Position numbers and translations under genes: made by a program | Notes under the pieces: generated by a model | Seen by the model: only the letters and a program-made list of their open reading frames with translations | Database searches by the model: none | Told to the model about the DNA's origin: nothing | Origin: CBDAUN01 sp965214875 | GTDB lineage: Bacteria > Pseudomonadota > Gammaproteobacteria > Arenicellales > JAJDZL01 | Length of the DNA stretch: 64,000 nucleotides | Reading direction: 5' to 3' | NCBI GenBank assembly: GCA_965214875.1 | Contig: OZ243980.1 | Span: 1,364,001 to 1,428,000 of the forward strand | In this document: positions 1 to 8,062 of the stretch, piece by piece | How the letters are laid out: each line of letters begins with the position of its first letter | How positions within the stretch are numbered: position 1 is the stretch's first letter

Positions 1-329
1 CAGTTCATGGACAAAGTAGTCTATAGCGTCTTCGCCTCGAACCAAAGAGGCTGCATCCGACTTGTGCTTGATCCGCCGCGCTCGTGGACTGATGTAGCGA
101 ATCGCGAAGCCAAGGTACCGGCCCGGGCTACCATTCGGGTGAAGCGCATGTTCGATTCGGTAGGCAAAAATACGGCCTCGCCAGTATTGATCTCAATGTT
201 CATCGCCTCGCTTTCCTCAAGTCGATGCCGGTATTGTTGCGCTTTTATGGATGGAGTGGCTCGAATGCAGGATGTGAATCCATCTTTTGTGTAGTGATCA
301 ACTTCTGCTGATGACAGATGATTTGCCAT
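1..329 (-). pseudogene. Phytanoyl-CoA dioxygenase (PhyH) family remnant, runs off the left edge
   Basis: The minus strand starts with a typical PhyH N-terminus (LSSAEVDHYTKDGF at 280-320). About 20 residues later it jumps to the C-terminal half of the family (INTGEAVFLPT). The roughly 150 residues that normally lie between, including the Fe(II) HxD motif, are missing. A single-base frame change near position 160 follows: the reading resumes in another frame as ALHPNGSPGRYLGFAIRYISP, which is the family's conserved distal His and GLAIRY region, and stays open to the window edge with DYFVHEL. Intact members are non-haem Fe(II)/2-oxoglutarate oxygenases of about 270-300 residues. The internal deletion plus frameshift make this a dead gene. 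The start at 329 is the Met directly before the recognisable homology. Confidence 0.75.
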
Positions 330-1021
330 TACCCGACTAGCTCCATTTTTCAATGCTTGTTGAGTATCGAGTCTCACGGTAACGGGATGCTAGTTTCAAG
401 GAAACAGGCGGGAGGTAGAGTTCGAAAAGATTGAATCAAGATGGATGATTGGCGATGAGCGGAGGTGGATAAGCCGGATTGTCTTCTGGAAGTCATGAAT
501 CTGAATCGCGGTTGTTAAGCGAGGAAAGGCGAAAAGTTTGCAGACATGGTAGATTTGTTCTAATTAGAACAAATTTTTGCACTAGTCACAAATCAGTTGA
601 TCGGCAAACATCAAAAATTTCTCTCTGCAAAGTCCAATCGAGATTTCATAGTTTACAGAATTGCACCTGTTTAAGCGAAAATTTGTTGCTGCTTTCAGAA
701 TGGCAAACGAAGGCTTTCGCAACAGTTTTGATCTATTCGATTCGATTCGATGCCGCCGTGCGAAGGATGATTTGATTCTACAGCGACATCATCATGCGCC
801 GCCTGAAGCTGAATTCGCATCGAAGAATGTTAAACTCGTAATTTCAGCCATAAATTAAGCGATACTTTCATCCATAGCTGTAGACTGATGAGCGGTTTAA
901 TTCAACGGGGGTTGAAAAAAAGCGTGTTTGTTTTGAATATTTCAGCGACTAATCAACTTAAGCTGTACTTATAATTCAGCCCTTATCGATCTACGAACCG
1001 AAAACGAAACCGACCAGGCCC
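330..1021. other. Intergenic region with a palindrome and no gene recognised
   Basis: I see no convincing gene in these ~690 bases. The open frames of 65-98 codons here have no recognisable protein features. The stretch holds the perfect palindrome at 553-574 (listed separately) and the presumed promoter region of the plus-strand amine-catabolism cluster. No clear -10/-35 pair can be singled out. Confidence 0.6.
553..574. promoter_or_regulatory. 22-bp perfect palindrome, candidate operator
   Basis: ATTTGTTCTAA is followed directly by its exact reverse complement. With no loop it is a poor transcription terminator (although TTT follows) and looks more like the binding site of a dimeric repressor of the TetR, MarR or GntR kind. 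It lies about 450 bases upstream of the M24 gene. No regulator gene is visible nearby, so its role is inferred from symmetry only. Confidence 0.4.
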
Positions 1022-2173
1022 ATGGCGCTTCATTTTTCTCAAGCTGAAATGCAAAAACGCGTGTTGGCAGCATGCGCGTCAATGGTAGCCCGCGAATTGG
1101 ATGGCTTGCTCATTTTCCGGCAAGAAAGCATGTATTACCTCACGGGATATGACACTTTCGGCTATTGTTTCTTTCAATGCCTGTACCTGAGCGTTAGGGG
1201 CGACCTCGCTCTTCTCACGCGCGCACCGGACATCAGGCAGGCGCAAGTTACTTCCAATATTCCCGATATTCGGGTTTGGACAGATCGGCAAGGACACGAT
1301 CCGGCATCTGAATTGATTGGTTTCCTGAGCGACTTTGATTGCGCGGGCAAAACCATTGGCATTGAACTGAATGCCTATGGGCTTACCGCTCAAATCTGGG
1401 ACCAAATCCGGCCTGGCCTGCAGGCATATTGCTCAATAGTTGATGCATCAGAGCTAATCAATGCTTTGCGTGTCGTCAAGTCTGATGAAGAACTCGATTT
1501 TGTAGTGCGAGCCTCTAATCTTGCCGATGACGCTTTGGATGCAGCAATCCAGAATGCAAAGCCAGGCGTGTTCGAGGGTGACATACTGGCCTCCATGCAT
1601 AGCGCGATCTATCAGGGAGGAGGGGATGACCCAGCGAATGAGTTCATCATCGGCTCTGGGGAAAACGCATTGCTTTGTCGCTACCACACCGGGCGGAGGC
1701 ATCTTTCTGCGTCGGATCAATTGACTTTGGAGTTTGCCGGAGTCTATCGTCATTATCACGCCTGCTTGATGCGGACAATCGTTGTCGGTCAGCCGAATGA
1801 GCGGCAAAAACAAATGCATATGGCTTGTTGCGAAGCGCTTGAATCTTGCGAAAATGCGCTCAAGCCCGGTGTCGCCGTAGGCGATGTGTTTGATGTGCAT
1901 GCACAGGTCATGGACGACTATGGGTTTCGTGACAATCGGATGAATGCATGCGGCTACAGCCTTGGTGCTACATTTGCCCCGACCTGGATGGATTGGCCGA
2001 TGTTCTATACCGCCAATACCGTCGCAGTAGAGCCGAACATGGTCTATTTTTTGCATATGATTCTGTTCGATTCTGGTATGCAACTCGCAATGACTCTCGG
2101 ACACACCGTGATCGTCGGCGATAGCGGCCTGCAAAGACTCAGCAGGCATGGCATGGATCTGATAATCGTCTAA
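1022..2173 (+). CDS. M24-family hydrolase, creatinase/ectoine-hydrolase-like, metal ligands lost
   Basis: 383 residues, the usual two-domain M24B (Xaa-Pro peptidase/creatinase) length: an N-terminal creatinase domain (about 1-155) and a C-terminal pita-bread domain. A true metallopeptidase needs two Asp, one His and two Glu. Here the first Asp position is Glu237 (LEFAG), the second is Cys248 (HACLMRT), and the last Glu is His in LGHTVIV near residue 359. His222 (YHTGR), the likely catalytic His of creatinase, is kept. The LEFAG..YHACLMRT block resembles creatinase and ectoine hydrolase (DoeA) rather than prolidase, so the substrate is probably a small C-N compound, not a peptide. It leads a plus-strand cluster with an MttB-family methyltransferase and a BKACE enzyme, which fits breakdown of a quaternary amine or amino-acid derivative. 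The exact substrate is unknown. The upstream ribosome site is weak. Confidence 0.8.
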   Translation: MALHFSQAEMQKRVLAACASMVARELDGLLIFRQESMYYLTGYDTFGYCFFQCLYLSVRGDLALLTRAPDIRQAQVTSNIPDIRVWTDRQGHDPASELIGFLSDFDCAGKTIGIELNAYGLTAQIWDQIRPGLQAYCSIVDASELINALRVVKSDEELDFVVRASNLADDALDAAIQNAKPGVFEGDILASMHSAIYQGGGDDPANEFIIGSGENALLCRYHTGRRHLSASDQLTLEFAGVYRHYHACLMRTIVVGQPNERQKQMHMACCEALESCENALKPGVAVGDVFDVHAQVMDDYGFRDNRMNACGYSLGATFAPTWMDWPMFYTANTVAVEPNMVYFLHMILFDSGMQLAMTLGHTVIVGDSGLQRLSRHGMDLIIV

Positions 2174-2288
2174 AATCGCCAATAACAAACACATGTGGTG
2201 GCGAGGCATTTCAATGCCTGATGCCCCGTCCAACTTCCACCGGTGCAATCGTAGAACTTCATTTGCGTTGACCCTGAAGAGACTCAAG

Positions 2289-3836
2289 ATGGTTGATACA
2301 AAAAGACAAGGAGGCAGGGCGGCGCGCCGCGCCCTTCGCGCCGCGCCGCTTGCAGACGAAGACAAGGCCGTACACCCTGGGATGCGAGGAGGACGATTTT
2401 CACCTTTGATGCCCCATCAAGTCCAGCGTGTTCATACCGCGGTTCTTGATGTGCTAGAAAATATCGGACTCTCGCAAGCGGTTCCGTCATGTATAGAATT
2501 GGTAACTTCCGCCGGCGGAATACTGCAAGATGACGGCCGACTCACTTTCCCGCGCTCGCTTGTAGAGGATGTCATCGCTGATGCCGCCCGCAACATCGTG
2601 CTTTGCGGACGCAATTCGAAGCACGATATGGAGTTGAGTGATACAAAAGTCTACTTCGGGACCGCGGGTGCTGCCGTTCACGTGGTTGATACCGATACTC
2701 GCGTCTATCGTGACTCGACTTTGGTAGATCTGTACAACATTGCTCGGCTGGTGGATGAACTTGAACACATTCATTTCTTCCAGCGCCCAATTGTCACGCG
2801 CGATATGGAAATTCCCTACGAATTGGATTTGAACACATGCTATGCCAGTATTTCTGGAACTTCAAAGCACATAGGAACAAGCTGGGTTTTGCCGGAACAT
2901 TTGGAGCGAACACTAGAAATGCTTCACATTGTTGCCGGTGGCGAAGATAAGTGGCGAGAGCGTCCATTTGTCAGTTGTTCATCCTGCTTTGTCGTCCCGC
3001 CACTGCGATTTGCTGAGGATGCCTGCGATGTATTGGAAACCACGGTACGAAGCGGCATGCCCATTTTGCTTCTTGCGGCAGGTCAGGCGGGCGCAACTAG
3101 TCCTGCCTCGCTGGCAGGTTCAGTGGTGCAGGAAGTGGCAGAGACGCTTGCTGGATTGGTGTACGTGAATTTGATCAAAAAAGGACACCCGGCGATATTG
3201 GGCATCTGGCCTTTTGTATCCGACCTGCGCACCGGAGCAATGAGTGGAGGTAGCGGCGAGCAGGCGATTTTGATGGCAGCCTGTGGACAGATGGGCAGGT
3301 TCTATGATTTGCCCACTGGGATTGCGGCCGGAATGGCAGATTCGAAGCTTCCGGATGCACAGTCGGGTTTTGAAAAGGGATATACGACAACGCTGGCCGG
3401 ACACAGCGGCGCGAATCTCGTCTACGAGTCAGCAGGTATGCAGGCCAGTCTGCTTGGGGTCAGTATTGAAGGCTTTGTCATCGATAACGATATGCTGGGG
3501 GCTGTCAATCGTACAGTGCGCGGCATCGACGTGAGTGACGATACCGTATCGATCGAAGTGATGCGGGATGTCTGCGTCGCAGGTCCGAATCACTATCTTG
3601 GACATGATCAGACCATGGGGTTGATGCAGAAAGATTACGTCTATCCCAATGTGGGAGATCGTACTAGCCCGAAGGAGTGGGCAGAGCAGGGGGCGACGAA
3701 TGTAATCGAGCGTGCGAAGCAGCGTGCATCGGAAATCCTTTCAACGCACTATCCGCGCTATATTGATGACACGACTGATTCGATGTTGCGCGAGCAATTC
3801 CCCATTCGCCTTGAACGCGCCAATATGGCGCCTTAA
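2289..3836 (+). CDS. MttB-family (trimethylamine/glycine-betaine type) corrinoid methyltransferase, non-pyrrolysine
   Basis: About 515 residues of the COG5598/MttB family. Members move a methyl group from a methylated amine to a corrinoid protein. Archaeal trimethylamine enzymes read an in-frame UAG as pyrrolysine; this frame is open throughout, so it belongs to the non-Pyl branch that includes glycine-betaine methyltransferase (MtgB). The start at 2289 is preceded by a good GAAGAG site eight bases upstream; a longer reading frame begins at 2193 but adds an unconserved extension. The N-terminus is basic (Arg-rich, residues 4-20) and not family-like, possibly a tail. No cognate corrinoid protein (MtbC/MtgC) gene is seen in the window, so the methyl acceptor would be encoded elsewhere. 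Lies 115 bases after the M24 gene and 87 before the BKACE gene, probably one operon. Confidence 0.82.
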   Translation: MVDTKRQGGRAARRALRAAPLADEDKAVHPGMRGGRFSPLMPHQVQRVHTAVLDVLENIGLSQAVPSCIELVTSAGGILQDDGRLTFPRSLVEDVIADAARNIVLCGRNSKHDMELSDTKVYFGTAGAAVHVVDTDTRVYRDSTLVDLYNIARLVDELEHIHFFQRPIVTRDMEIPYELDLNTCYASISGTSKHIGTSWVLPEHLERTLEMLHIVAGGEDKWRERPFVSCSSCFVVPPLRFAEDACDVLETTVRSGMPILLLAAGQAGATSPASLAGSVVQEVAETLAGLVYVNLIKKGHPAILGIWPFVSDLRTGAMSGGSGEQAILMAACGQMGRFYDLPTGIAAGMADSKLPDAQSGFEKGYTTTLAGHSGANLVYESAGMQASLLGVSIEGFVIDNDMLGAVNRTVRGIDVSDDTVSIEVMRDVCVAGPNHYLGHDQTMGLMQKDYVYPNVGDRTSPKEWAEQGATNVIERAKQRASEILSTHYPRYIDDTTDSMLREQFPIRLERANMAP

Positions 3837-3923
3837 GGCATCGAGCTGTTCCTGTTCTTCTTGTTTTTCAGTCTTGCCTTGCGAAATTTTCATAGGCAGC
3901 CAACCAACGGATTAGAATCAACC

Positions 3924-4811
3924 ATGAATCAAGATGTCATTATCACCTGTGCTGTGACCGGTTCAGGCGAAACGCAGCATAAGCACCCCAACTTGCCGAT
4001 TACACCAAAGCAAATTGCTGATGCATGCATAGAGGCGGCAAATGCCGGTGCTGCGATCGTTCATATTCACGTTCGAAACCCTGAAACTGGAGAAGGTGCG
4101 CGCGGTCACGAGTTGTTCAACGAAGTCGTCAGCCAGGTTCGTCAGTCTAGCGTGGATGTGGTAATCAACTTGACCACAGGCATGGGCGGCGACTATGTGG
4201 TTGGCAAAGATGATCCGACAAAACCTGGACCTGGCACTGATTTTGTCGGTCCCGAGGAGCGGGTTTCGCATATTGACTCGCTGATGCCGGAAATCTGTTC
4301 TCTGGACTGCGGGACGATGAACTTCGGCGAAGGCAGCTTGCTGATGGTCAATACTCCAGATCACCTCAGAATTGCCGCGAACCACATCAAGAATCGTGGT
4401 GTAAAGCCCGAGCTTGAGGTTTTTGACACTGGACATGTCTGGTTTGCCAACAAGCTTGTGGAAGAAGGATTAGTCGAGGGGCCGCCTTTGTATCAAATAT
4501 GCCTTGGGATCCCATATGGCGCACCTGCTACGGCTGATGCGATGCATACTATGGTGAACATGCTGCCGGCTGGATCAAATTGGACTGCTTTCGGCATCAG
4601 TAGGCATCAGATGCCAATGGTGGCTCAAAGCATTTTGCTTGGCGGCAACGTTCGTGTGGGACTTGAGGATAATCTTTATTTGGAACGGGGTGTTTTCGCA
4701 AACAATGGACAACTGGTTGAAAAAGCTGTCAAGATCATCGAGCTGCTAGGAGCGCGGGTCGCGGGTCCTCAGTACGCCCGTGAAAAGTTTAAGCTTACAA
4801 AGCACAAATAG
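3924..4811 (+). CDS. BKACE family beta-keto acid cleavage enzyme (DUF849), possibly 3-dehydrocarnitine cleaving
   Basis: 295 residues, the normal size for the 3-keto-5-aminohexanoate cleavage enzyme family. These Zn-dependent TIM-barrel enzymes condense a beta-keto acid with acetyl-CoA and release an acetoacetyl-type CoA product. The Zn ligands are visible as His47 and His49 (VHIHVRN), matching His46/His48 of the characterised enzyme, and a conserved Glu sits in GLEDNLY. In carnitine degradation a member of this family converts 3-dehydrocarnitine plus acetyl-CoA to glycine betaine and acetoacetyl-CoA. The neighbouring MttB- and M24-type genes make such a role attractive, but the family accepts many substrates and no carnitine dehydrogenase is in view. 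The start at 3924 was preferred to 3861 because family homology begins there (MNQDVIITCAVTGS). Confidence 0.85.
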   Translation: MNQDVIITCAVTGSGETQHKHPNLPITPKQIADACIEAANAGAAIVHIHVRNPETGEGARGHELFNEVVSQVRQSSVDVVINLTTGMGGDYVVGKDDPTKPGPGTDFVGPEERVSHIDSLMPEICSLDCGTMNFGEGSLLMVNTPDHLRIAANHIKNRGVKPELEVFDTGHVWFANKLVEEGLVEGPPLYQICLGIPYGAPATADAMHTMVNMLPAGSNWTAFGISRHQMPMVAQSILLGGNVRVGLEDNLYLERGVFANNGQLVEKAVKIIELLGARVAGPQYAREKFKLTKHK

Positions 4812-4959
4812 AAGTCGAGTCGAAATATGATGCGACCGCGCCCAAGTCAAGGATCTTATGCCTTTTAGCATTTGCTGCTGGCTGATTTTGTCCAATCGGG
4901 GATTTAGCGACCACTTTTGCTACGATTGTCGATTGCTCGGAGTTCTTTTGGGATACCTT

Positions 4960-5403
4960 TCAGGTGATTTCTGATGAGCCTAGAATGAATCTCTCCAGTT
5001 TTCCTATTTCCCTTTCTTTTGAACGAATAACTTCTGCGAGAAGATCTGTGGATGAAATAATCCCGATAAGCGAGCTGCTTTCCACAATCGGCAAGTGTCT
5101 GAACCCGCCTTCTACGACAAGCTGCATGCAGTGGTCCAAGGTGTCTTCAGGTGAAGCCGTAACCACGTTTTTTGTCATCACTTCCGACACGAGCGTTTCT
5201 TTCGAACTGCGTGAAAATAGAATTACCTTGCGGGCGTAATCCCGTTCGCTGAATATTCCAACAAGTGCGTTCGAGTCGACGACCGGCAGTACGCCAATAT
5301 CTCGTTCGGCCAGCAACTTAAGCGCGTCAAGCACGGTGTCGGTTGGTGCAATCGTCCAAATGCTGGAACCTTTGCTACGAATCAATGAGTGAGCGGTTAA
5401 CAT
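4960..5403 (-). CDS. Tandem CBS-domain protein
   Basis: 147 residues made of two CBS domains (about 8-65 and 72-130), the first with DIGVLPVVD and FSERDYARKV, the second with GGFRHLPIVE and IGIISSTDLL. Such stand-alone CBS pairs bind adenine nucleotides and act as energy sensors or regulate a partner. The target here is unknown. A strong GGAGG ribosome site precedes the start at 5403. It is monocistronic and convergent with the BKACE gene, between the amine cluster and the tRNA-Lys. The C-terminal tail (about 131-147, REIGKLERFIL) could form a short helix. Confidence 0.85.
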   Translation of the reverse strand: MLTAHSLIRSKGSSIWTIAPTDTVLDALKLLAERDIGVLPVVDSNALVGIFSERDYARKVILFSRSSKETLVSEVMTKNVVTASPEDTLDHCMQLVVEGGFRHLPIVESSSLIGIISSTDLLAEVIRSKEREIGKLERFILGSSEIT

Positions 5404-5821
5404 AATTTCACACCTCCAAAGCTACCACGGTATTATTCGGCGGCAAAAGATTTGACCGCGCCCATTTGCTTTTGCAGATGAGTCGGATGGCTCATTAGCT
5501 GAATCCTTCCATTCCGACAAGTGGCCGATGAAAATTTTTTTGGTGAAAAAGATATCGATTTCCAAGCAATACTCAATTCAAATTGCTGAATCAACTTTTT
5601 CATACTATGTCTCTTATACACCGTAAAACACCAATCGACAAAGTTTGGCATTACAAAGCTACCCTGGAATGAAAAGCGAATTTCAAGATCCACAATACTA
5701 TAATGCTTTATGTGGACTGCAGAGGTCGGGGCAAGTCACATGGATAATGCACTGTCTAGAATAGCCAGCAAGCATTATCGGCATTTGGTTTCGCAGTCAA
5801 CGTTTATGAACCGATTTCGAG
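5404..5821. other. Intergenic region between CBS gene and tRNA-Lys
   Basis: No gene is recognised. An 86-codon minus-strand frame (5433-5693) has no family resemblance. The stretch should carry the promoter of the CBS gene on one strand and of the tRNA on the other. Confidence 0.5.
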
Positions 5822-5897
5822 GGGCCGTTAGCTCAGTTGGCAGAGCAGTTGACTCTTAATCAACGGGTCCGGGGTTCGAATCCCTGACGGCCCACCA
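5822..5897 (+). tRNA. tRNA-Lys (CUU anticodon)
   Basis: A 76-base cloverleaf: 7-bp acceptor stem GGGCCGT/ACGGCCC, D-arm with AGCTCAGTTGGCAGAGC, anticodon loop CTCTTAA giving anticodon CTT, T-arm with loop TTCGAAT, and encoded CCA end. Several relatives of the neighbouring ICE class (pKLC102, PAPI-1, PFGI-1) use tRNA-Lys as integration site. Here no copy of the tRNA 3' end was found at the far end of the element, and the better attachment candidate starts about 510 bases downstream. Confidence 0.97.
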
Positions 5898-6410
5898 TTT
5901 TCGAATCGAATTCGTCCTGTGCCATCCACTATCGCCATCACTCAGGCAATGGTCTTGGGAGACAAACAGGTCGCTGTCAGCAATCAAGTGATGAGTGGCC
6001 AGCAATTGCAAAATGGCTGATGGTCGGTCAACCAGATAATGGTCGCAATGCCTTTGCGAGTTGAATGTTGCGTGGTCAAATTGTTCGTCCGATCTGTTGG
6101 TTCTTCCATCTTTGCCAGTTTGTGATCATGAAAAGTAGTTGAATGTTGCTGCCGATGGTCATAGCTCTGGAATCATTGAGCGAGTTCGGTGCCAGGACGA
6201 AACCAATCATGGATTCGTGCTTGAAGTGGCTAGCATGCTCTTTCTGAAATCTACTAAGCATTGAGGTCCGGAGTTGCAAATTATTACGGCTAAGATGTTT
6301 CACATCCATCAATCCCCAGCACCTCAAAATTTGCCGGCATAATAATCTATCAAGTAAATTGTAAATAATTAAAATTATTTAAAAAGACAAAATACTATAA
6401 AATATAGATA
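5898..6410. other. AT-rich intergenic region between tRNA-Lys and ICE left end
   Basis: No recognisable gene; an 83-codon minus-strand frame (6076-6327) has no family features. The last 60 bases are almost pure A/T (6355-6410). If the attachment sites are read correctly this is ancestral chromosomal spacer. Confidence 0.5.
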
Positions 6411-6446
6411 AAGCCATTTGACTCCCCCGTCAAGTGGCTTTTTGCG
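6411..6446. repeat. Left attachment-site candidate (attL core)
   Basis: AAGCCATTTGAC, spacer TCCCCC, then GTCAAGTGGCTT: 12-bp inverted arms around 6 bases, followed by TTTGCG. It is repeated in direct orientation at 49,488-49,523 with one change (G/A at 6434), which leaves one mismatch in the arms here. Two inverted arms around a 6-8-bp spacer is the geometry of a tyrosine-recombinase crossover core (compare dif, 11-6-11). It lies 428 bases beyond the recombinase stop codon. It could also fold as a terminator hairpin, but no plus-strand gene ends just before it. Confidence 0.7.
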
Positions 6447-6873
6447 TTAAAAATTCAATAAAATAAGATAGATAAGAAAAATAAGAATTGTTGCCTTGTC
6501 GAGTGTGCCGGCATTTGAAATACGTATTGTATGGCAAAAAAAATTAATTAATCAAACTGCTTCTAAAACTTATCCACAATTATTTTAACAGGTGATGTAG
6601 ATAACGTTGAACAAAAATCGTTCCCGGGCATAAATGAGTTAGTATGTTTTCCTTGGAATTAGCGCCCGCAGTGCGAGATGCCCAATTCATTTGTGAAAAC
6701 CGTTTGAAGCCAAGCTCTCCAGATGGCACCCAACTTATGTCCATCGTGATTTAATTGCCACCGATTTGAATTTCAAGAACCGAATTTGGATGAAGCGGCT
6801 TTGCGAATAGCGGTCAACTTTGCATTAATCGTTATGGCAAAGCCGCCCATCCAATTGCTGCTAAAACAACTAT
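6447..6873. other. Non-coding stretch downstream of the integrase, with one DnaA-box match
   Basis: AT-rich DNA without a recognisable gene. TTATCCACA at 6570-6578 is a perfect DnaA-box consensus in an AT-rich context, but there is only one, so an origin cannot be claimed. In an excised circle this stretch would lie directly upstream of parA. Confidence 0.4.
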
Positions 6874-7800
6874 CTAGTCGTCTTTCGGTTTATCGTCGTG
6901 GATTCGCAGGGTCTCAACTAGCGACCTCATATGCTCTGTTTCTGGATGAATGTAGCGCATTGTCGTGTGGATGCTGGCATGCCCCATCAGTTGTTGCAGC
7001 TCTTTGTACATGCCTAATGTGGCCAGCCGGGTTGCGAATGTGTGTCGTAGCCGGTGAGCTGAAATGGAGGTGTTTGTCCAACCCGACAGGCGTTTGAAAA
7101 AGCCCGACAATGCCTCCCCAGTCAGATGATTTTGGCACTTGTACCGGTTATTGAATAAACCGATGTCAAAAACATACCGTTCCGTCAAATCGTCGTCACC
7201 ATTGAGACGCTTCACCGTGCGCTTGCGGACATCGCAAAGCGATTTATGAACCTCATCAGACATCGGGATTGTCCACGCACGGCGAGTTTTGCTTGTTGTT
7301 GCTGGCAAGTTGATTTCCTTATTATCCAGATTGACATGCTTCCACTGCAATCCAGTTAATTGGCGACGGCGCATTCCAGTGAAGAAAAGAACAATCACAA
7401 CAGTTTCCCAAAACCAGCTTGGATTTGTTCTGAACATATCGCTTTTGATGAAATTCACGATGTTTGATAAGTCGCTGTGAGAGATGACTTTAGGTCGCTC
7501 TATGTATGTACGCATGCACAGCTGATTCAATTTCGGACTTTGCGTCAAGTGTCCTTGCTTAACTGCGAATTTGATAAGTAGCCCAATGTGCTTTAGATAG
7601 TTGTTCCAGGTCACCTCGCTAACGTTTCTTTTACAAACTTCGATCATCCAAGAATTGATATTAATAAATGTCAGATCAACAACATTCTTTATTCCTGTAT
7701 CTCGAATTATCAATTTGACGACATTATAGTAGTGCTGTTCTGTAGCCGAAGCGAGTTTCCTTTCTTTAAAATATTGATATAAAAGTTCTTCAATTTTCAT
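6874..7800 (-). CDS. int: Tyrosine recombinase / integrase, Xer-sized
   Basis: 308 residues with an N-terminal SAM-like core-binding domain (about 1-90) and a C-terminal catalytic domain. The active-site set is complete: Arg144 (TGMRRR), His249 and Arg252 (AHRLRHTFAT), His274 (LMGHAS) and nucleophile Tyr283 (TTMRYIHP). It is short, with no N-terminal arm-binding domain of the lambda type, so it resembles XerC/D-like and short phage/ICE integrases that act on simple palindromic cores. Its position just inside the 6411 repeat, reading outward to the boundary, supports a role in integration and excision of the 43-kb element. The gene is AT-richer than its neighbours. Typical PFGI-1-class integrases are much longer, so this one may have been exchanged. 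Confidence 0.9.
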   Translation of the reverse strand: MKIEELLYQYFKERKLASATEQHYYNVVKLIIRDTGIKNVVDLTFININSWMIEVCKRNVSEVTWNNYLKHIGLLIKFAVKQGHLTQSPKLNQLCMRTYIERPKVISHSDLSNIVNFIKSDMFRTNPSWFWETVVIVLFFTGMRRRQLTGLQWKHVNLDNKEINLPATTSKTRRAWTIPMSDEVHKSLCDVRKRTVKRLNGDDDLTERYVFDIGLFNNRYKCQNHLTGEALSGFFKRLSGWTNTSISAHRLRHTFATRLATLGMYKELQQLMGHASIHTTMRYIHPETEHMRSLVETLRIHDDKPKDD

Positions 7801-8062
7801 TTTGTTCTCCTTTTATTTTTTCATCGAAAAATGTCAATTGTTAAAAATATCAAATATGAAACAGAAAAAACGATAGAATCTGTTTCTAGAGTATCTAATT
7901 TGAACATATTCTTGTGCAAATAAATAGCTTTTCTAAGATGCGACAACCCATTGCTATGCTCTTTTTGCTTTTCCGGCTTGTTAGGTCGGGTCGCTGTGCG
8001 AGAAAATCATTTCTTCTTTTGGCGTGATGGATCGAGGGTTGAATCGATATAGAATTACGCTG

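Noticed and set aside
5822..5897. tRNA-Lys as the integration site of the ICE
   Set aside because: Relatives use tRNA-Lys, but no copy of its 3' end was found near 49.5-50.6 kb, and the element end candidate with a true repeat starts 510 bases further right.
5433..6327. Small minus-strand frames of 86 and 83 codons around the tRNA
   Set aside because: No ribosome site, no family resemblance, composition typical of random open frames.
6411..6446. The palindromic repeat as a simple Rho-independent terminator
   Set aside because: The stem followed by T's would fit, but no plus-strand gene ends just upstream of either copy, and the two copies sit exactly at the expected element ends. The alternative is kept in the findings as a refutation test.
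6570..6578. DnaA box as sign of a replication origin
   Set aside because: Only one match is seen; AT-rich DNA yields such matches by chance.
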